A stretch of 64,000 nt of DNA, from positions 1 to 64,000 of the forward strand of contig JAZNSN010000008.1 in NCBI GenBank assembly GCA_045591315.1, read 5' to 3'. This document shows, in pieces, positions 9,369 through 18,100 of this stretch. The position numbers and the translations under genes are program-made. The stretch is from HGM04593 sp045591315. Its GTDB lineage: Bacteria; Bacteroidota; Bacteroidia; Bacteroidales; Bacteroidaceae. Every line of letters starts with the position of its first letter. Position 1 is the stretch's first letter. Below the pieces are notes generated by a model, which was not told the origin of the DNA, did not search any database, and worked only from the letters and a program-made list of their open reading frames with translations.

Positions 9369-9872
9369 CTATTTTTTTCGTGCAATCATAATGGCTCCCA
9401 CCGTGCAGGCAAGCAGCAGTATGCTCATTGCCTCGAATGGCAGTATGTAGTTGAATTTGTCCGTTCCCATAAGGGCTATGCCGAGCTCTTTCATCTCTAC
9501 GCCGCTTGCAGTGAACTTGTCGCTCGCAAATCCGGTGTTCAGAATAAGATAGATGGTGAGTGCCATGCCGGTGAGGGCTGTAGCCATTCCGGCAAGATAA
9601 CGGCGTATCGAGGTCTGGGTTACATCGACGCTTCCTTTGCCTATGAGCAGTATGGCGAAGATGAAGAGCACTACGATACCTCCGGCATATACGGTTATCT
9701 GTACAGCTCCGAGGAAGTTGTAATGGAGCATAAAGTATAGTCCGGCTGTTCCGAACAGCACGAACAGCAGCAGGGTGGTGGCACGCATAATCTTGCTCGA
9801 TGTGACGGCAAAGAGTGCCGATACAATCATCACAATCGCCAGGCCTGCGAATATTATCATGTTTATATCCAT
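9369..9872 (-). CDS. nuoJ: NADH-quinone oxidoreductase subunit J
   Basis: 167 residues with five predicted membrane helices, a complex I membrane subunit that sits next to NuoK and helps couple the quinone site to pumping. Seen: IFAGLAIVMIVSALFAVTSSKIMRATTLL and the conserved FMLHYNFLGAVQITVYAGGIVVLFIFAILLIG helix 3 region, the most diagnostic part of NuoJ. It lies 8 nt after nuoI and 4 nt before nuoK. Confidence 0.94.
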   Translation of the reverse strand: MDINMIIFAGLAIVMIVSALFAVTSSKIMRATTLLLFVLFGTAGLYFMLHYNFLGAVQITVYAGGIVVLFIFAILLIGKGSVDVTQTSIRRYLAGMATALTGMALTIYLILNTGFASDKFTASGVEMKELGIALMGTDKFNYILPFEAMSILLLACTVGAIMIARKK

Positions 9873-9880
9873 ATCCTTTC

Positions 9881-10336
9881 CTATTTGTTAAGCTTGATTA
9901 TAAGTCTGCTCCTGTCGAAGACCGCATTCTCGAACTCGTTGCTGAATTCAATGGCGTTCTTCGGGCATACGTTGACACATAGCTGGCAGAACATGCATGC
10001 TCCGAGGTCGTAACGGTATTCGGCAAGCACCTTGCGGCTCTTGCCGCTCTCTTCGTCGGTGACGGTTCTTGTGGTGATGCTTATTGTGCCGTTTGGACAT
10101 GTCTGCTGGCAGAGTCCGCAAGCAATGCACTTGTTGTTCCCGTTCTCGTCGTGCGGCATGACAAGCCTTGCACGGTGACGCTCCGGGATGTGCAGCGTCT
10201 TGCGGTTTTCGGGGTACTGCTCGGTAATCTTCCTGGTAAAGAATTCGCGCAAGGTAACACGCATTCCCGTGAAGAGCGATTTTACCGCAATGGTTATGTT
10301 TCCTATGTATGTATTCCTGAATTCCATTCTTTTCAT
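9881..10336 (-). CDS. nuoI: NADH-quinone oxidoreductase subunit I, 2x[4Fe-4S]
   Basis: A 151-residue ferredoxin-like subunit that carries electrons through clusters N6a/N6b to NuoB. Seen: two classic CxxCxxCxxxCP motifs, with cysteines at 70, 73, 76, 80 and at 114, 117, 120, 124. An N-terminal amphipathic region (KSLFTGMRVTLREFF) can rest on the membrane. In a complex without NuoE, F and G this subunit is the probable entry point for electrons from a donor such as ferredoxin; that is inference from the missing subunits. It follows nuoH by 7 nt. Confidence 0.95.
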   Translation of the reverse strand: MKRMEFRNTYIGNITIAVKSLFTGMRVTLREFFTRKITEQYPENRKTLHIPERHRARLVMPHDENGNNKCIACGLCQQTCPNGTISITTRTVTDEESGKSRKVLAEYRYDLGACMFCQLCVNVCPKNAIEFSNEFENAVFDRSRLIIKLNK

Positions 10337-10343
10337 CCTCCTT

Positions 10344-11420
10344 TTAGAAAGTCCAACCCATTACCACGCAAATTGTCATAATAAGCAGGTTCAGCAAGCC
10401 TATGGGTACAAGGTATTTCCACTCAAGCACGAGTACCTGGTCGATTCTCATGCGGGGGAATGTCCAGCGTATCCACATCATGAGCCAGATGACAAAGAAT
10501 GTCTTTCCGAGGAACCATACGATTCCCGGTATCCAGCACATGGCCTCGTTGAAGCCTTCCAGTCCGGGGATATAAAGCGGTGCCCATCCGCCGAGGAACA
10601 GGGTTGATGCAATGCCTGATATTATGAACATGTTCATGAACTCTGCAACATAGAAGAGACCGAATCCCATACCGGAATACTCGGTGTGGAAACCTGCCGT
10701 AAGCTCCGATTCGGCTTCGGGAAGGTCGAACGGCGCGCGGTTGGTCTCGGCGTTTCCTGCAATTATATATATAATGAATGCGATAATTGCCGGTATGTGT
10801 CCGCGAATGATGAACCAGCCTCTGGTCTGAGTCTCGACAATGTCGCTTATCTGCATTGTTCCGCTAAGGACAACGAGAGTGAGTATGCAGAGTCCCATTG
10901 AGAGCTCGTAGCTGATCATCTGTCCTCCGCTTCGCATGGCTCCAATCATCGAGAACTTGTTGCTGCTGCTCCATCCTGCAAGCAGAATGCCGAGGATGCC
11001 GAACGATGAGGCTGCCATGATGAAGAATACGCCTATGTTGAAGTCGAGTACCTGCAGGCCTTCGGCAAACGGAAGGCAGCTGAAGGTGATGAGCGAACTC
11101 ATTATGACAAGGAACGGGGCAAGGTTATAGAGGATGCGGTCGGAGTCCTTAATGTCGATAATCTCCTTTATGAGCATCTTGAATACGTCGGCAAAGACTT
11201 GCAGCACTCCCCAGAAACCTACGCGGGTAGGGCCCAGACGGCATTGGAAAGCAGCGCATACCTTGCGCTCCATGAATATCATCACTATTGCAAATACCAG
11301 ATATGCGGCAATGACGCATACCGCCACCAGAGCACACTCTGCGAGCGTGGCAGCCCAATCCGGCAGTGCCGAATGCAGGAACCGGTCTATTGCTGTTGTT
11401 ATGGTTGTGAAATCTAACAT
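10344..11420 (-). CDS. nuoH: NADH-quinone oxidoreductase subunit H
   Basis: A 358-residue membrane subunit at the junction of the peripheral and membrane arms, forming the quinone chamber. Seen: FMERKVCAAFQCRLGPTRVGFWG near residue 49, matching the ERKxxxxxQxRxGPNRVG family signature with T for N. Also seen are AEFMNMFIISGIASTLFLGGW and the acidic loop NRAPFDLPEAESELTAGFHTEYSG, a strong NuoH landmark. It starts 12 nt after nuoCD. Confidence 0.95.
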   Translation of the reverse strand: MLDFTTITTAIDRFLHSALPDWAATLAECALVAVCVIAAYLVFAIVMIFMERKVCAAFQCRLGPTRVGFWGVLQVFADVFKMLIKEIIDIKDSDRILYNLAPFLVIMSSLITFSCLPFAEGLQVLDFNIGVFFIMAASSFGILGILLAGWSSSNKFSMIGAMRSGGQMISYELSMGLCILTLVVLSGTMQISDIVETQTRGWFIIRGHIPAIIAFIIYIIAGNAETNRAPFDLPEAESELTAGFHTEYSGMGFGLFYVAEFMNMFIISGIASTLFLGGWAPLYIPGLEGFNEAMCWIPGIVWFLGKTFFVIWLMMWIRWTFPRMRIDQVLVLEWKYLVPIGLLNLLIMTICVVMGWTF

Positions 11421-11432
11421 CTTTCTCTCTTT

Positions 11433-12998
11433 TTATCGGTCAATGTCGGGGATAACATAGTCGAGCGAGGCTCCTATGGTGATGAGGTCGGCAATCTTGC
11501 ATCCCTTCATAATCTTCTGCGCCGCGGCTATGAGCGGCAGCCCCATCGGGCGGAACTTCATTCGGTAAGGAGTCTTGTCGCCGTGGCTCTCGATGAATAC
11601 ACCGAACTCACCGCGCGAGCCCTCTACGGCTGCAAAGAAGCGGCCTTCGGGCAACTTTATTATAGGCTTGGTCTTTGTCTTGTAATCGCCTTCGGGAATG
11701 TTGTCTATAAGCTGTTCGATGATGCCTATTGACTCGACAATCTCTTCAAGACGCACAAGCAGTCTGCAGTAGCTGTCGCCGCCGGTGTGCAGTATCTCCT
11801 TGAAATCTACCTTGCTGTACATTGCATAAGGATGTCGCTTGCGCACGTCGCAGGCCCAGCCCGAAGCACGTCCTGTTCCGCCTGTGGCTCCGAACGATAT
11901 GGCATCCTTGTATGACAGTACGCCTACTCCTATTGAACGGTTCCTGAATATCACGTTGTTGACAAAAATGTCGTAGTATTCCTTGAGCCTCTTCTTCTGA
12001 TCGGCGCAGTAGGCCTTTACCTTGCTTGCGAAACCGGGTGTAATGTCGGCCTGTACACCTCCTATTATGTTGTAGTTCTGTATCAGACGGCCTCCGGTCA
12101 CCTCTTCCATAATGTCGAGCACCTTCTCCCTTTCACGGAATCCGTATATGAACGATGTTATGGCACCCATGTCCATTGCAAGGCAGGAGAACATGAGCAG
12201 GTGGGAGTCTATTCGCTGCAGCTCGTCCATTATGGTGCGTATGTACTGCACACGCTCTGTCACCTCAAGGCCCATGGCGTTCTCGATGCACATGCAGAGT
12301 GCATGGCGGTTCTGGTGCGCGCTCAGGTAGTCGAGACGGTCGGTGAATGCAAGTGTCTGAGGGTAGGTCTTGCTCTCGCAGAGCTTCTCTATTCCGCGGT
12401 GTATGTAACCGCAACGTATATCGACCTTGCGCACCTCTTCGCCTTCGAGCGACAAGCGGAAACGGAGCACTCCGTGTGTGGCGGGGTGCTGAGGGCCTAT
12501 GTTTATAACATACTGGTCGTAGTGGAGAATCTTCAGTTTCTCTACCATCTCGGCGAGATGCTTGTCCTCTTCAATCTCATATACGCGGTGGGCCTCCTCG
12601 TCGGTCTCGCTCTCCAAGCGTATCGGGTTTATCGCTTCACTGGGGTCGTAGTCTTTCCTTAAGGGGTAGCCTACCCAGTCGTTTCTAAGGTAGAGCCTTC
12701 TCATGTCGGGGTGTCCGGTGAACTCTATGCCGTAGAAGTCATATACCTCGCGCTCGTACAGCTCTGCAATGTGCCAGATGTCGCTCACTGTCGGAATCTG
12801 CGGCTTATCGCGGTTGGCTGTACGCACTGCCAGCTCAACGCACTCGTGTGTGCAGCTGTTCTCTAGTATGTATATGGCTCCGAGCCCCTCTTCGTTCCAG
12901 TCCATGCCAATCATCTCTCGCATGAAGTCCATGCCGCTCTCGCGATGTTGCAGCATGGTCCGGCGGAACTCCTTGATGTCTATGAATGTAATCTCCAT
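11433..12998 (-). CDS. nuoCD: Fused NADH-quinone oxidoreductase subunits C and D
   Basis: A 521-residue fusion of the 30-kDa NuoC domain (about residues 1-135, with ERYEREVYDFYGIEFTGHPD-like sequence) and the 49-kDa NuoD domain (about 165-521, starting INIGPQHPATHGVLRF). Seen: CGYIHRGIEKLCES, the GCKIADLITIGASLDYVIPDIDR C-terminus, and the GVL and HP motifs near the quinone site. The protein is on the short side for NuoCD fusions. The start codon overlaps the nuoB stop by one base (TAATG), implying translational coupling. The fusion is common in Bacteroidetes. Confidence 0.95.
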   Translation of the reverse strand: MEITFIDIKEFRRTMLQHRESGMDFMREMIGMDWNEEGLGAIYILENSCTHECVELAVRTANRDKPQIPTVSDIWHIAELYEREVYDFYGIEFTGHPDMRRLYLRNDWVGYPLRKDYDPSEAINPIRLESETDEEAHRVYEIEEDKHLAEMVEKLKILHYDQYVINIGPQHPATHGVLRFRLSLEGEEVRKVDIRCGYIHRGIEKLCESKTYPQTLAFTDRLDYLSAHQNRHALCMCIENAMGLEVTERVQYIRTIMDELQRIDSHLLMFSCLAMDMGAITSFIYGFREREKVLDIMEEVTGGRLIQNYNIIGGVQADITPGFASKVKAYCADQKKRLKEYYDIFVNNVIFRNRSIGVGVLSYKDAISFGATGGTGRASGWACDVRKRHPYAMYSKVDFKEILHTGGDSYCRLLVRLEEIVESIGIIEQLIDNIPEGDYKTKTKPIIKLPEGRFFAAVEGSRGEFGVFIESHGDKTPYRMKFRPMGLPLIAAAQKIMKGCKIADLITIGASLDYVIPDIDR

Positions 12999-13642
12999 TA
13001 TGCTTCCTCCTTCCTGCTGTCAGGCTCTTCTATGGGATTGTTCGTTACGATTATCGGTTCGTCGGGCATGCAGCCACGCTTCTGGTGCTTGTTCTTCGCG
13101 CCGAGGAACTTCTCTATCTTTACCTTGCGCTGCAGCTGCATCATGCCGTACAGTATGGCCTCCGGTCTGGGGGGGCAGCCTGGGATATATACATCCACCG
13201 GCAGAATCTTGTCAATGCCATTGAGCACATGGTATGAGCCCTTGAACGGGCCGCCGCTTATGGCGCATCCGCCTACTGCAACAACGTACTTAGGTTCGGC
13301 CATCTGGTCGTAGAGGCGCTTGAGCACGGGTGCCATCTTGTGGGTTATGGTGCCGGCACACATTATAAGGTCGGCCTGTCGGGGTGAGTTGCGCGTTACC
13401 TCGAACCCGAATCGGGCGAAGTCATAACGTGCGGCACCTACCGACATGAATTCTATTCCGCAGCAGCTGGTTGCAAAGGTCAATGACCACAGCGAATTGC
13501 TCCGGCCCCAGTTTATGAGGTCGTCGAGTTTGCCGAGCACTACGTTGGTGCGTTCTTTGTTGAGTTCTGCAACAAGGGCTTCGAGTGTCTCGTTGTCCTT
13601 GAACTCTTCATAAGGTATCGATTTTATGGCAGGCTTTTTCAT
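12998..13642 (-). CDS. nuoB: NADH-quinone oxidoreductase subunit B
   Basis: 214 residues. It carries cluster N2, the last iron-sulfur cluster before quinone. Likely ligands are seen: adjacent Cys60-Cys61 (TSCCGIE), Cys126 in GGCAISGG, and Cys156 in PGCPPRP. I chose the ATG at 13642, which overlaps the nuoA stop as ATGA. A GTG six bases earlier (13648) also reads in frame but would lengthen the overlap. The C-terminal tail after about residue 180 is polar and probably disordered. Confidence 0.95.
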   Translation of the reverse strand: MKKPAIKSIPYEEFKDNETLEALVAELNKERTNVVLGKLDDLINWGRSNSLWSLTFATSCCGIEFMSVGAARYDFARFGFEVTRNSPRQADLIMCAGTITHKMAPVLKRLYDQMAEPKYVVAVGGCAISGGPFKGSYHVLNGIDKILPVDVYIPGCPPRPEAILYGMMQLQRKVKIEKFLGAKNKHQKRGCMPDEPIIVTNNPIEEPDSRKEEA

Positions 13643-13989
13643 TTCCACTCAAGAGCTTTTTTGCGCCATGCGTAGGCAAGGCCTAGTATTAGAAAAAACA
13701 GAAAGAACAGCACTCCTACAAGTGCCTTCATTCCAAGTTCCTGGACGATCGTTGCCCAGGGGAAGAGGAATACGGCCTCGATGTCGAACATGAGAAAAAG
13801 AATCGCAAAGAGATAATAACCTGCCTTGAAGTGTATCCAGGTCTCTCCTTGCGTCGGTATTCCACATTCGTAGGTCTCTCCTTTCTGACGGTTGAATGTG
13901 CGGGGGGAAATCCACCTTGTGAGAATCATTACAATGCCTACAAAGGCAATCGATGCAATGATCATCGTGAAAAGTAGTACTAAATCCAT
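13639..13989 (-). CDS. nuoA: NADH-quinone oxidoreductase subunit A
   Basis: 116 residues with three predicted membrane helices, the first gene of the complex I operon. Seen: the family signature KGETYECGIPTQGETWIHFKAGYYLFAILFLMFDIEAVFLFPWA, including the conserved YECG and the acidic FDIExxFLFPWA helix. It overlaps nuoB by 4 nt. No nuoE, nuoF or nuoG lies upstream; the next gene is an unrelated ZIP transporter. Confidence 0.95.
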   Translation of the reverse strand: MDLVLLFTMIIASIAFVGIVMILTRWISPRTFNRQKGETYECGIPTQGETWIHFKAGYYLFAILFLMFDIEAVFLFPWATIVQELGMKALVGVLFFLFFLILGLAYAWRKKALEWK

Positions 13990-14071
13990 ATTACGTCTAT
14001 AAGCTTTCCTTTTTTCTCCGTTTTTGTCCGGCGGGGTGAGGTTTTGCCCAAGCTCCGTCGTATGTGCGTTG

Positions 14072-14079
14072 CAAATGTA
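14072..14079 (-). promoter_or_regulatory. Candidate -7 element of the nuo operon
   Basis: On the minus strand this reads TACATTTG, an exact TAnnTTTG match 83 nt before nuoA. A matching -33 TTTG is not seen at the expected distance. Confidence 0.45.
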
Positions 14080-14166
14080 CTCAAAATAGTTTTCGGGGTG
14101 AATCGGAAACTGAAAGATTAATTTGAGTTTTTTACTCTTTTTAACATTGGCGATAAAAAGAGTCTT

Positions 14167-14940
14167 CTACCCCATGAATGCGTCCAGGGACATCATCAGA
14201 GCGAATCCGGTGGCAAACCCGATAGTGCCGATGTTGCTGTGCTCTCCGCTCTGCGAAGCCGGAATCAGTTCTTCTACAACAACATATAGCATTGCTCCTG
14301 CTGCGAATGAGAGCAGTAGAGGCATGGTGCCGCTGCTGTTTTCTATAAGGAACATAGTCGCAAGCGCGGCTACAGGTTCTACAAGCCCTGACAACGCGCC
14401 CCAGGTGAATGCCTCTCTCCGGCTCTTGCCTTCGCTGCGGAGAGGCACCGATATTATTGCTCCTTCGGGGATGTTCTGTATGGCCATTCCCAAGGAGAGC
14501 GCGAATGCTCCGGCTGCGGTGAGGCTGGTGTCTCCGTTCAGCACTCCTGCAAAGACGACTCCCACTGCCATTCCTTCGGGTATATTGTGCAGGGCTACTG
14601 CAAGAATCATCTTTATTGAACGTGGAAGTTTCGATTTGGGCCCTTCTGCCATCTTCTCGTCTATGTGCTGGTGCGGGATGATGCTGTCGAGAAGCAACAG
14701 GAAACAGATTCCTGCCGCGAAACCGGCAAGAACGGGCCATGAGTTAGAGAATCCCTCTCCGCTCTGCTCCAATGCGGGCTGGAGCAAGGACCAGAAACTG
14801 GCCGCGACCATTACGCCCGAAGCAAATCCCAGCATGGCTCTGTTGAGCATCCCTGATATCCTGTCGCGGAACATGAATACCATCGCCGCTCCGATTACTG
14901 TACCCAGAAAAGGTATTGTAAGTCCTATGATAATTTCCAT
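14167..14940 (-). CDS. ZIP family metal transporter
   Basis: 257 residues using the ATG at 14940 (MEIIIGLTIPFLGT); the longer frame adds a polar leader that does not fit. Seen: about eight membrane helices with the two ZIP metal-site motifs, HNIPEG (residues 118-123) in helix 4 and QNIPEG (155-160) in helix 5. A His-containing loop (IIPHQHIDEK) lies near residue 90. Known family role: import of Zn2+ and other divalent metals across the inner membrane; specificity cannot be read here. It is monocistronic, divergent from purL, with an exact -7 element 37 nt upstream. Confidence 0.9.
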   Translation of the reverse strand: MEIIIGLTIPFLGTVIGAAMVFMFRDRISGMLNRAMLGFASGVMVAASFWSLLQPALEQSGEGFSNSWPVLAGFAAGICFLLLLDSIIPHQHIDEKMAEGPKSKLPRSIKMILAVALHNIPEGMAVGVVFAGVLNGDTSLTAAGAFALSLGMAIQNIPEGAIISVPLRSEGKSRREAFTWGALSGLVEPVAALATMFLIENSSGTMPLLLSFAAGAMLYVVVEELIPASQSGEHSNIGTIGFATGFALMMSLDAFMG

Positions 14941-14976
14941 TTCATCGAATGTTTTTATAAGGTTTGCACTATTCTG

Positions 14977-14984
14977 CAAAAATA
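14977..14984 (-). promoter_or_regulatory. -7 element of the ZIP transporter
   Basis: The minus strand reads TATTTTTG, an exact TAnnTTTG match, 37 nt before the preferred start. The expected -33 is weak. Confidence 0.5.
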
Positions 14985-15089
14985 GCCTTTTTTTATAAAT
15001 ATCTTCTTCTTGAAACCCATCTTTAAACAATAATAATGCGCTATTGAAACAAATGTTTACAAAAATATCCTAATCTCGTTTTTTCTCGT

Positions 15090-15097
15090 TACCTTTG
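15090..15097 (+). promoter_or_regulatory. -7 element of purL
   Basis: TACCTTTG matches TAnnTTTG and predicts a leader of about 85 nt before the purL ATG at 15189. The leader contains two small hairpins at 15106-15129 and 15138-15151. Confidence 0.5.
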
Positions 15098-15105
15098 CGT
15101 TTAAT

Positions 15106-15151
15106 GCAAGGGTACGCAGTCGCCTTTGCGAATCTGTCCGTACTTGTACGG
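15106..15151 (+). promoter_or_regulatory. Two hairpins in the purL leader
   Basis: GCAAGGG (15106-15112) pairs with CCTTTGC (15123-15129), with one G-U. CCGTA-CTTG-TACGG follows at 15138-15151. Neither ends in a T-run. No known purine riboswitch core is recognised, so a regulatory role is only a possibility. Confidence 0.3.
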
Positions 15152-15188
15152 CTTGTTTTGGAATAACATAAAAACATATAATCTTCGT

Positions 15189-18100
15189 ATGATTTACTTT
15201 TTCAGTACCCCCGGCCATACGGTTATAGCAACCCAGGCCAACAATGCGTTGACAGCTGCCGATATTGAGAAGCTCTGCTGGCTCTATGGTGAGGCGACAC
15301 CTATAGAAAGTGAGGCAATGGAAGGATTCTTCGTGGGTCCGCGTCGTGAAATGATTACTCCGTGGAGTACGAATGCTGTGGAGATAACCCAGAATATGGG
15401 TCTTGAAGGCATTGTGCGCATCGAGGAGTATTTCGTGGTGAAGGACGAGAATGCTGAGTATGACCCGATGCTTCAGCGCATGTATCGTGGCCTTGACCAG
15501 AAAATCTTTACTGTTGACATAGAGCCTAAGCCGATAGAGTTCATCGAGGACCTTGACAGCTATAACGAGCAGGAGGGCCTTGCGCTTTCAAAGGAGGAAA
15601 TCGACTATCTGCATCGCGTGGAGGAGGAACTGGGCCGCAAGCTGACCGACAGCGAGGTCTTCGGCTTTGCACAGATAAATTCAGAGCATTGCCGTCACAA
15701 GATATTCGGCGGCACATTCATCATCGACGGCGAGGAGATGCCTTCTTCGCTGTTCGCTATGATTAAACGCACTACCAACGAGAACCGCAACAGCATTATA
15801 TCGGCATACAAGGACAACGTGGCATTCGCGCAGGGTCCTGTCGTGGAGCAGTTCGCTCCGGCCGACCACTCGATACCCGATTACTTCGTGATAAAGGATA
15901 TCGAGACTGTAATTTCACTCAAGGCAGAAACCCATAACTTCCCTACTACTGTAGAGCCTTTCAACGGTGCTTCTACCGGTACCGGAGGCGAAATCCGCGA
16001 CCGTATGGGCGGCGGTAAAGGTTCATGGCCTATAGCAGGAACTGCGGTCTATATGACATCCTATCCGCGTACATACAACGACCGCAAGTGGGAAGAGGTG
16101 CTCCCTGTACGCAAATGGCTCTACCAGACTCCCGAACAGATTCTGACAAAGGCTTCCAACGGTGCTTCCGACTTCGGAAACAAGTTCGGACAGCCTCTTA
16201 TCTGCGGCTCTGTGCTTACATTCGAGCATAAGGAGAATGATGAGGTATATGGCTACGACAAGGTAATTATGCTTGCCGGCGGTGTTGGTTACGGTACACG
16301 CCGCGACTGTCTCAAGGGTGCTCCCGAAAAGGGCAACAAGGTTATTGTGATGGGCGGTGACAACTACCGCATCGGTCTTGGCGGAGGTTCGGTGTCATCG
16401 GTTGATACAGGCCGTTACTCTTCGGGTATCGAGCTCAATGCGGTGCAGCGTGCCAATGCCGAAATGCAGAAGCGTGCATACAATGTGGTACGTGCTCTCT
16501 GCGAGGATGATACAAACCCGGTGGTATCTATACACGACCATGGCTCTGCAGGCCACGTGAACTGTCTCTCCGAGCTTGTTGAGGAGTGCGGCGGTCTCAT
16601 TAACATGGCTAATCTGCCTGTCGGCGACAGCACATTGTCGGCAAAGGAGATTATAGCCAACGAATCGCAGGAGCGTATGGGCTTGCTCATAAAGGAAGAT
16701 GCAATCGAATATGTACGCAAGGTTGCTGAACGTGAGCGTGCTCCTATGTATGTTGTCGGTGAGACAACAGGCGATGCGCGCTTTGCATTCGAACAGGCCG
16801 ACGGCAAGCGTCCGTTCGACCTCTCTGTAAGCCAGATGTTCGGCTCTTCTCCAAAGACATATATGGTTGACAAGAGCGTAGAGCGTCACTATAAGGATGC
16901 CGAGTACGATGCCGGCAAGATTGAGGAGTACCTGACAGACGTGCTCCGTCTTGAGGCTGTCGCATGCAAGGATTGGCTGACGAACAAGGTTGACCGTTCT
17001 GTAACCGGAAAGATTGCACGTCAGCAGTGCCAGGGCGAGATTCAGCTCCCGTTGAGCGACTGCGGTGTGGTAACTCTCGACTATCGTGGCAAGAAGGGTA
17101 TCGCTACATCTATAGGCCATGCGCCTCAGGCTGGTCTGGCCGACCCGGCAAAGGGCTCGGTGCTTGCAGTCTCAGAGGCTTTGACAAACATTGCTCTTGC
17201 GCCTCTCTCCAATGGTATCAGGAGCATTTCGCTCAGCGCGAACTGGATGTGGCCATGCCGCTCTCAGGAGGGCGAGGATGCACGTCTCTATCGTGGCGTT
17301 GAGGCTCTCAGCGACTTCTGCTGTGCATTGAAGATAAATGTTCCGACAGGAAAGGATTCGCTTTCAATGACCCAGAAGTACCCCGACGGTACAAAGGTAA
17401 TAAGTCCGGGTACGGTAATAGTATCGGCAGGCGGTGAGGTTTCCGATGTCCGCAAGGTTGTCTCTCCTGTAATGGTGAACGAGCCTAAGAGCGCATTCTA
17501 TCATATCGACTTCAGTTTCGACCATCTCCGTCTTGGCGGTTCTGCATTCGCACAGACTCTGAACTGCATCGGCGACGATGTTCCTACAGTTGCCAACCCT
17601 GAATATTTCGCGGAGGCATTCGAGGCTGTACAACGTCTTGTGAAAGAGGGTATAGTACTTGCAGGTCATGACATTTCGGCCGGAGGTCTCATAACAGCGC
17701 TCCTTGAGATGTGTTTTGCCAATACGACAGGCGGTATGGAAATCGACCTTAACAATATGGCCGAGAATGATATCGTGAAGCTGTTGTTTGCCGAGAACCC
17801 GGCTCTTGTTATTCAGGTTGCCGACAAGGACAAGTGCCGTATGCAGGAGATTCTTGATGAGGCCGGAATCTGCTTCGTGAAGATTGGTACACCTTGCGAG
17901 AAGCGTCAGATAGCTGTAGCCAAGGACAAGCGTACACGCCTGTTCGACATTGAGCACTACAGGGATGTATGGTTCGACAGTTCATATCTCATGGACCTCA
18001 AGCAGAGCTTCAACGGCTGTGCAAGCGAGCGTCTTAAGAACTACAAGAACCAGCCATTGCGCTTCCGTATGCCGGCACGTTTCAACGGTATGCTTTCAAG

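Noticed and set aside
14000..14166. Missing nuoEFG upstream of nuoA
   Set aside because: This stretch has no gene; only a promoter-like element is seen.
14123..14998. 291-codon plus-strand ORF
   Set aside because: Antisense to the ZIP transporter, which carries both ZIP motifs.
15000..15189. Purine riboswitch
   Set aside because: The leader lacks the three-way junction and the conserved loop bases of known purine riboswitches.
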